Assembly (NCBI GenBank): GCA_023374025.1
Contig: SIJG01000012.1
Span: 1,150,492 to 1,214,491 of the forward strand
DNA length: 64,000 nucleotides
Source: Heterodera schachtii
Taxonomy: Eukaryota; Nematoda; Chromadorea; Rhabditida; Heteroderidae
Direction of reading: 5' to 3'
Below are positions 58,193-64,000 of the stretch, one piece after another (within the stretch, counting starts at the first letter, position 1; the number at the start of each line of letters is the position of its first letter). The notes beneath the pieces were generated by a model, which was not told where the DNA came from, made no database searches, and was given only the letters and a program-made list of their open reading frames with translations. Made by a program: the position numbers and the translations under genes.

Positions 58193-58564
58193 TCACCCTG
58201 GGGACAACAGAATGGCACCGCTTCGTTGGTTGCGACCTGACCATCCACAGCCCACCGGTTGCGGCATCGGGTTATAATAGCTCGGTCGGCCCGGCCCCGG
58301 CCTTGGATATTGCGGTGGTTTGTAGGTTGGCCTCGTCGGTCTTTGTGTCCACCGCTGTGGTGATTGCCATTGGGCTCGCATTTCGTTGCCATCATCCTCC
58401 TCCGGTTCATCATCATTAGCATTAGCGGAAACGGGAAGTTGGCCTTGGGCCCGCATTTCGTTGTCTTCCTCCTCCTCTTCCTCGAAGGCATTGGCAAAAG
58501 GTGGGGGGAGAAGAAGAAGCAAAAGGAGCGGGAGAAGAAGCAGGCAAAGGCTGAATGGCCTCAT
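58193..58564 (-). CDS. P6: 123-aa secreted protein with two NEMRAQ blocks
   Basis: Single exon. Signal peptide MRPFSLCLLLLPLLLLLLLP, FANAF, then EEEEEEDNEMRAQGQLP, an acidic repeat EPEEDDGNEMRAQWQSP, a Thr/Pro/Arg part (QRPTRPTYKPPQYPRPG), and YYNPMPQPVGCGW leading to RNQRSGAILLSPG. The acidic-NEMRAQ unit is duplicated here and single in P3 and P7. TATTTAAG lies at about 58632-58639, 70 bp upstream, followed by a GA microsatellite (58656-58679). Confidence 0.7.
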   Translation of the reverse strand: MRPFSLCLLLLPLLLLLLLPPPFANAFEEEEEEDNEMRAQGQLPVSANANDDEPEEDDGNEMRAQWQSPQRWTQRPTRPTYKPPQYPRPGPGRPSYYNPMPQPVGCGWSGRNQRSGAILLSPG

Positions 58565-60099
58565 TTTGGAGGGATTTCGGAATGGGATTGGATTTGGAAT
58601 GGAAAGTGATTGGTGGAGGGATTTGGCCACCCTTAAATACTGCAAAATTAATCGGCGAGAGAGAGAGAGAGAGAGAGCGACTTGGCCATTTTTATTATTG
58701 TATTTTATTGCCTTTGCAATAAAAAAAAATTATGGATTTAAGATGGACGGCCAATATAATCTAGACAATTTTTGCATTTTAATGTGGAAAAATAAAGAAG
58801 TTTATGATTTGCCCATAAAAATTGTTTTTGGCCGATGGAATTAACTGTTTTTTAAATATTCATTTTTAATTAGAATTTATTTCCTCATATTCAACTCACC
58901 AATTCGAAGCCTCAAATGAGGCCATTTATGAAGTAAATGAAAATAATTTTAAATAAATTTCATTTTTTTCATAAAAAGCAATTTCAAAAATTAAATATAA
59001 TTAAAATTGATTAAAGATTTGTATAATTTTTTTTTTGGTCAGCAAACGCTTTAATTTATTCAATTAATCTTTTTTTCATTAGGGATGATGCTTTTTCCCC
59101 CCATCGGTTATTTATTTCTAATAAAAATGCTTTGAAATTTACAATAAAAAAGCATTATGAATAAAAAAAAAACATTTTTACCGAAAACATTGAAAATTGC
59201 AAGTCCCTTTTGTATTCCCAAAAATCTAACCAATGATCGGATAATGTTTTTAATTCAATATTTTTTTATTTTTAAATCCACTCAAACTGTTTTTTGCGCA
59301 AAAAATGGTCAAATACAACAGAAACTCGGATAAAGGCCCAGCGCACATCAAAGGGAAGTGCCGCCAAAATTTATTCGAAAGGCATTTTCCTTTTTGGTAT
59401 TTTTTCAAATTTGTTGGCACAATTTCTGTGATGTGATCAGAGAAAATCCGTCTTTTGGAAAAGAGGCGAAAGCACAATGGCATCCGAAAATAATGCCAAA
59501 AAATATGCCAAAGGCACTGATGCTCGAATGGTAAACTAAAAAAAACAAATTTGAGAAAATGTTGCAAAAATCCTGAATATAACACAAAAATTTTAAAATA
59601 AATGTCCTCATTTAAATTGCAGTGTGGGGCCCATTACGAGGACGAACACTTAAAAATTTTAAGAAGAAAATTCCATTAGTAAATTCACCTAATTTCCGCA
59701 TAAAATATGGTTCAAAGAGCGTCATCTATTGAAATTTTTTGAAAATATATTCAAACAGTAACAAATTAACGAATTATTTCAGCGAAAAGTCAAATTTTTT
59801 CCGGCCTTCGGCACAAATGGACACAAAATTCAAAATTTTCATAATTTTACCCTACAATAATTGGCAGTTTCAAAGACGGAAGCATGAAATTTTTCAAGAA
59901 TCAAAATACTATAATGGTGTAACAGTAATTAATTAGTTAATGTCTTATCCGATAATCATTAGAGTCCGTATCTTTAAGCATAAAAAATTAAAAAAAATTA
60001 AAAAAGCATTAACATTTATCATCATTTATCATCTCATCTGTCAGCTGCCCTTTTCCACCATTCATTCACTATTTTTTCTTCCTCTCATCTCATCATCAA
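58565..60099 (-). pseudogene. P6-P5 spacer with a gene Q fragment
   Basis: 59285-59440 reads, in pieces, ILAALPFDVRWAFIRVSVVF, DHFLRKKQFEWI, matching the RWAVVR segment near 63.0 kb but with stops. Its GGTCAAATACAACAGAAACTCGG is an unoccupied version of the site filled by elements at 54.5-56.2 kb. The remaining spacer is AT-rich; 60000-60099 is the conserved P-family 3' flank. Confidence 0.45.
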
Positions 60100-60475
60100 T
60101 CAGTTCGATGACGGCATTCCCGGGATCACATTCCGCGGCACAATATCCGGCACGTAAGGCCTGCGCGTTGGCCGAGGTGGACGAGTTGGGAAGTGTGGCC
60201 AAGGAGGCGTCATGCGAGTCGGGAAATAAGGAGAAGGCGTTGTACGAATTGGGAAAATGTCTGGCACGACGAAGGCACCGCTTCGCTGGATATTGCTGCG
60301 TTGTCCTAATCCCTGGTATTGCGGTGGCTTGTCATTTGGCCATCCCCTGGTCTTGACGGGTACGGCTCCTTTGGCTCACATGGCGGTAGAAATATGGCAC
60401 GCATTTCGTTGTCCTCCCCATCCTCCACCGGGCCATCATCAAGTGATTGTGGGCTGAAAATGCCATATTCAAAAA
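60100..60475 (-). pseudogene. P5: P-family copy without signal peptide, frameshifted
   Basis: Starts after a CAG at 60457 with PQSLDDGPVEDGEDNEMRAI, then PPCEPKEPYPSRPG; a 1-nt shift is needed to read GWPNDKPPQYQGLGQRSNIQ, SGAFVVPDIFPIRTTPSPYF, RPYVPDIVPRN and GMPSSN. The upstream 180 bp (FLATKFMIKNRGFSGNAKN, KKIWQNAI) match P4 instead of the signal-peptide exon of the intact genes. Confidence 0.55.
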
Positions 60476-61043
60476 TGGCATTTTGCCATATTTTTTTTTG
60501 TGGTTCTGCCGTGCCCATATTTTTAGCATTTCCCGAAAAGCCGCGGTTTTTTATCATGAATTTTGTGGCCAAGAAATATTCCTTGCCAAATTTGGAAAAT
60601 TTCATGACCATTTTTCCTATTTTGCCTATCGGCACCGGGTCGGGGTCACTTTGGCGCGTGACATTTTGGCGCCGCAAATTTTAAAGTATTCTAACTTTTT
60701 TCTTATCCAACCAAATAAAATAATTTTGATATTATTCAATAGGTTTAAGTGTTCCCTATTAGCCTGCAAAATCCTAGAAAAACATATTTGTTTTAACAAA
60801 AGATATGGCGTGCGGCGCCAAAATGGCCAGAAAAAGTCAGTTTTTTGAGGTTTTTGGCCATAACTTTTTTGTATATCAACTAAATTTTTTGAAATTTTGC
60901 AGGCTATTAGCGACTATCAAGCACTTTAAAATCACATTAAATTTTTCTTAATTTGAATGAGAAATAAAAATGTTATAGCGTTTGGCGCCAAAGTGGCCGG
61001 TTCCCATCGGCACCGCAATTTTATTAAAATAAACGATGTTCAT
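60476..61043. repeat. P5-P7 spacer with hairpin repeat
   Basis: 60476-60660 is the block shared with P4. 60660-60990 holds TTGGCGCCGCAAA and TTTGGCGCCAAAG copies around the widespread hairpin (CCTGCAAAATCCTAG, TTGAAATTTTGCAGGC). A variant CCGATAGGC motif lies at about 60625. Confidence 0.5.
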
Positions 61044-61295
61044 TCACCCTGCTGACAACAATATGGCACCGCTTCGCTGGTTGCCTCTTCGTCGAGGTGG
61101 ACCAAACCATCTACATAGATGCCCTGGCCGAGGTTTAACGGTGGTTTTTGGCCGCCACGGCAGTGGTGATGGCCATGGCCTATGTGCCCGCATTTCGTTG
61201 TCCTCCTCCTGCTCGAAGGCATTGGCATAAGGTGGCGGAAGAAGAAGAAGCAAAAGGAGAGGGAGAAGAAGCAGGCAAAAGCTGAACGGCCTCAT
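61044..61295 (-). CDS. P7: 83-aa secreted protein, shortest P member
   Basis: Single exon. Signal peptide MRPFSFCLLLLPLLLLLLLP, YANAF, EQEEDNEMRAHRP, a Pro/Trp part (WPSPLPWRPKTTVKPRPG), then HLCRWFGPPRRRGNQRSG and AILLSAG. It shares the ends with P6 but lacks the middle. TATTTAAG lies at about 61370, with the family promoter block beyond it. Confidence 0.7.
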   Translation of the reverse strand: MRPFSFCLLLLPLLLLLLLPPPYANAFEQEEDNEMRAHRPWPSPLPWRPKTTVKPRPGHLCRWFGPPRRRGNQRSGAILLSAG

Positions 61296-61943
61296 TTTGG
61301 GAGGATTTCGGAGTTGGGATTTGGATTTGGAATGGAAAGTGAGTGATTAATGGAGGGATTTGGCCACACTTAAATACTCCAAAATTGATCGGGGAGGGAG
61401 AGAATTGGCCAATTTTTTGGATTTTTTGCCTTTGCAATAAAAAAAAATTATGGATTCATAAGATGGGCGGGCCAATATTATTTAGACAATTTTTGAATTT
61501 TAATAGGGAAAAATAAAGAATTTTATGATTTGCCCATAAAAATTGTTTTTTTTTAATGGAAATTTGCTCTTTTTTAACATTATTCACATTTTGAATAAAT
61601 TATTGACTTATATTCAACTCCCATATTCTAAGCCTGAAATGAGACTTTTGAAGTAAATTTTTAAATTAATTATGATTTTTTTATATAAATTGAAAAATTT
61701 AAAAAATTAAATAATAATTAAAATTGATTAACCATTTAATTTTTTCATTAACTTTTTGGATAAAACTTGCCGAAATACACAAACGAATTCCAAAGATGAA
61801 ATATTATTTAAAATGAATGATATTTTAGTTTTAAATTTAACATCTTCTCCATGAAAATTGGAAATATTTTTAAATTTTCTCTAAAATTCAAATCCAAATC
61901 CAAGCGTTTATTGTTTCATTGTTTGTTAATCCATATATAAACA
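61296..61943. other. P7 upstream region
   Basis: 61320-61440 carries the family promoter (GGCCACACTTAAATACTCC on the plus strand). Beyond 61450 the DNA is AT-rich with short matches to the P3 and P6 distal flanks (ATTTGCCCATAAAAATTGTT). Confidence 0.5.
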
Positions 61944-62283
61944 CAGGGTGACCAAGTGTCCTGATTTTTCAGATTTATCCTGAATTTTGAGGTCTCTGGT
62001 AAAAGTATAAAAAGGCGATATTTTGTAAAAAAAAATCATTAAAATCCCAAAAAAAAAAAAAATTTTCCCCGGGCGGCGCCGATCGGCACGGCACCACTGG
62101 CACCCCAAAACTTTCAATTTCTCTTAAAAAATTGGCTTAAAAGCACAAAAATTATCCATTTTTAGATTAATCGCATTAAAATTTTGAAAAGAATTTTCCC
62201 CCGCGCGAAAAAACCGCTTGTCTAAATCTGAATTTTAGTGTTTTTTATCCTGAATTTGAAAAAAGCAAAAACTTGGTCACCCT
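61944..62283. mobile_element. 340-bp hAT-type MITE, TSD ATATAAACA
   Basis: CAGGGTGACCAAGT begins it and ACTTGGTCACCCT ends it; the final G expected by symmetry is missing. ATATAAACA occurs at 61935-61943 and 62284-62292. The interior has a GCGGCGCCGATCGGCACGGC variant of the dispersed palindrome. Confidence 0.75.
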
Positions 62284-62524
62284 ATATAAACAGCATAACA
62301 ATAACTGATCAGAGTGATTTGGTGATCGATCGGCAAATATTAGATTTGTTCAAACTCAGCGACGCAAATCAAATGGCTCGTCTTTGTGGTTTGGAGAACT
62401 GAAATTTAAAAAGAAAGACATACTTTTGGCTGACCCTTTAAATTATATAATAATCATATTTTTTTAATTGATTGCATCGTTTAAAAATACTTTTAGATGA
62501 CTCATTAAATTTAATTAAATTTAA

Positions 62525-62868
62525 TTAATTACATCGTTTGGTCCGTCGAATGGCCATGATGTCATTTCGGTCAATGGTATTGACCATGGCCAACAATTGC
62601 GTCTCGAACAGACCGGGAGTCAACGGCCCATAGAATTGTTGTTCGGTTAATCCGATCGAATTTTCAACGTCAAAATGTGCTGCCAAAACTGCAACAAAAA
62701 TTTTTTTATCTGTTTTATCATAAAAAGGGGTACTGTACAAAAACAAAAAATTATACCGTAGAAAAATAAAAAAATGGCAACTTGAAGCTTACGATTTCGC
62801 AAGCTGATGAGGCGGATTGGGAAAATTTGGCGCGAAAGGTCCAGCAAACGACGCTTTGCTTGGCCCAT
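62525..62868 (-). CDS. gene Q, 3' exons (LTEQQFYGPLTPGLF)
   Basis: Exons 62793-62868 and 62525-62688, joined in phase by a GTAAGC donor and TTGCAG acceptor. From the ATG the frame reads MGQAKRRLLDLSRQIFPIRL, then LLAAHFDVENSIGLTEQQFY, GPLTPGLFETQLLAMVNTID, DIMAIRRTKRCN. The first exon follows a TTTAG acceptor, so an upstream exon is likely; the segment at 62940-63123 is the candidate. An alternative frame of the first exon (SQYGPSKASFAGPFAPNFPN) is also open but does not keep phase. No family recognised; copies at 54.1 and 59.3 kb are broken. Confidence 0.45.
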
Positions 62869-62939
62869 ACTGCGACGCTAAATCAATTAAATTTAAATTG
62901 ATTTTTAAATATTTTTTAAATTATTTACGTTTATTTCAA

Positions 62940-63123
62940 GAATTTTTCGCCGTTTCAATTCATTTTTAATCCATTTGAACTGTTTTTCGCGCAAAAAATG
63001 GTCAAACACAAAAGAAACTCGGACAACGGCCCAACGCACATCAAAGGAAGTGCCGCCAAAATTTCGGCATGCAATTCGCTTGGCATTTTCCTTTTCGGCA
63101 TTTTCCAAATTTTTTTGGCACAA
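62940..63123 (-). CDS. gene Q candidate upstream exon (RWAVVRVSFVF segment)
   Basis: Open frame CQKNLENAEKENAKRIACRN, FGGTSFDVRWAVVRVSFVFD, HFLREKQFKWIKNELKRRKI, LEIN, ending at a possible GTAAAT donor. The segment is conserved as protein in the degenerate copies at 56.2 and 59.3 kb. 63132-63400 stays open in other frames and includes a short MEGVRAIREA start (about 63400) followed by a GTAAAT donor. Exon joins not resolved. Confidence 0.35.
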
Positions 63124-63429
63124 AATTTTGGTTATTTGGGGAGGGATTGGGGGATGAATTTTTTGGCATTAAATATGCCGTTCTTTTGGAAGATGGGCAA
63201 AATAATGACTGATGAATAGGGGGACGCCGCCTTTGAAGTGCGTACAATCCGCAGACCCAAAATTTCATTAGGGCGGGTCAAATTTTTATCAAACAAAATG
63301 TCAATTTTAAATCTTAAGCGCCGAATGGCACCCAAAAATGCCAAAAATAGCAAAAGTACAAAAATTTACCGCTTCTCTGATGGCCCTGACGCCTTCCATT
63401 TTAAGCAAAGACAGAGAAGTGAGAATGTG

Positions 63430-64000
63430 TTTGGGCAGAGATTAAAGCGTCGTCCAAAGCAACGGAATAAATGATCAAAAAATGTCAGAGTGATCGGCAA
63501 GCAGTAAAGAAATTGATCAATGGCCTAAAAAGCGCAAATTATTAGCCAATATCAATAATTAGCAAAGTACATTAAAAATACATAAAAAGTAAATTTAATT
63601 TGGTCGATTAATCAAGGTATTTTTGAAATTCGAAAAAATTTATCAATTCGAAATAGTTTCACGATTTTTAAATATTTTAAAAATAAAGTTAATTTTGTGC
63701 CTCGGCGGTGCCGATAGGCGCCATAAGGAGGAGGGGAAATTAGCAATTTCGGACCTATGATTTACACCTATGAATTTGCAATTTTATGCTCTTTTGAATC
63801 AAAAATATAATAAATTAAACAAATTGTTTGAAAAATTGTCAATTTAAATGGGAGGGTCCGTCCGAAAACGGATAAATTTTCAAATTGTTTTTATTTAAAA
63901 ATTTTGGGAGAAAAAAAAAGATTTTTTTTTGCTATTACTAGATAATCAGGTTGGCATGAGAAAAAACTTTCTGCAATAATAAAATATGTTTGAACCCAGC
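63430..64000. other. AT-rich right end of the window
   Basis: No gene supported. A GC-rich palindrome variant (CGGCGGTGCCGATAGGCGCC) lies at 63703-63722, where the inner half is intact but the outer right arm is lost. Confidence 0.5.

Noticed and set aside
5134..62283. Possible autonomous transposon or retroelement genes
   Set aside because: No transposase, integrase or reverse-transcriptase motif was seen in any frame; all elements appear non-autonomous.
1..64000. tRNA, rRNA or CRISPR features
   Set aside because: None could be recognised by eye, and the sequence is eukaryotic nuclear DNA.

Overview
The window is nuclear DNA from an AT-rich eukaryote, most probably a plant-parasitic nematode of the cyst-nematode group (Heteroderidae). 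The evidence is short introns with TTTTCAG or TTTTAAG acceptors, a nematode DB-module protein, an F-box-like protein of a kind I associate with cyst nematodes (from memory), several arrays of small secreted Cys-, Pro- or Gly-rich proteins, and probable GC-AG introns. Almost every gene is split into small exons. Exon chains given here were built by hand from splice signals, reading phase and, where possible, comparison of paralogues inside the window. No transcript evidence was available. No bacterial, organellar or RNA genes were recognised.

Layout. (1) 0.2-4.8 kb: a direct duplication carrying two copies of a two-exon gene for a 58-63 aa secreted peptide, with a Cys-rich gene between them. 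(2) 5.1-8 kb: a hAT-type MITE, a foldback element and a damaged single-pass membrane protein gene. (3) 9.3-16.7 kb: a secreted multi-exon Cys-rich gene (CGW gene A), a frameshifted gene (W) and a micro-exon gene (Z). (4) 18.9-26.5 kb: two tandem genes related to the mRNA-decapping factor EDC3, both without the C-terminal YjeF_N domain. (5) 27.9-29.3 kb: an F-box-like gene with an N-terminal membrane segment. (6) 32-39 kb: a second, rearranged copy of block 3, with CGW gene B intact and its neighbours decayed. (7) 41.4-44.6 kb: a plus-strand neurensin-like gene. (8) 46.5-47.9 kb: a plus-strand secreted DB-module gene. (9) 48.8-63.2 kb: a tandem array on the minus strand. It has five genes that share promoter and signal peptide but have very different mature proteins (P1, P2, P3, P6, P7), two decayed members (P4, P5), and intact or broken copies of a second gene (Q).

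Non-coding DNA is dominated by short non-autonomous elements. Nine have inverted ends and flanking duplications of about 8 bp, mostly exact, typical of hAT transposons. A short GC-rich palindrome around GGTGCCGATAGGCGCC recurs through the window, often inside them. In two cases an empty paralogous site confirms insertion.

Most genes encode predicted secreted proteins in young tandem families, which fits an effector-like or surface-protein accessory region. EDC3-like, F-box-like and neurensin-like genes are the more conserved cellular genes. The best candidates for something undescribed are the P array, the CGW-domain pair with its palindromic promoter element, gene Z, and the amphipathic-peptide locus at 32.8-33.2 kb.
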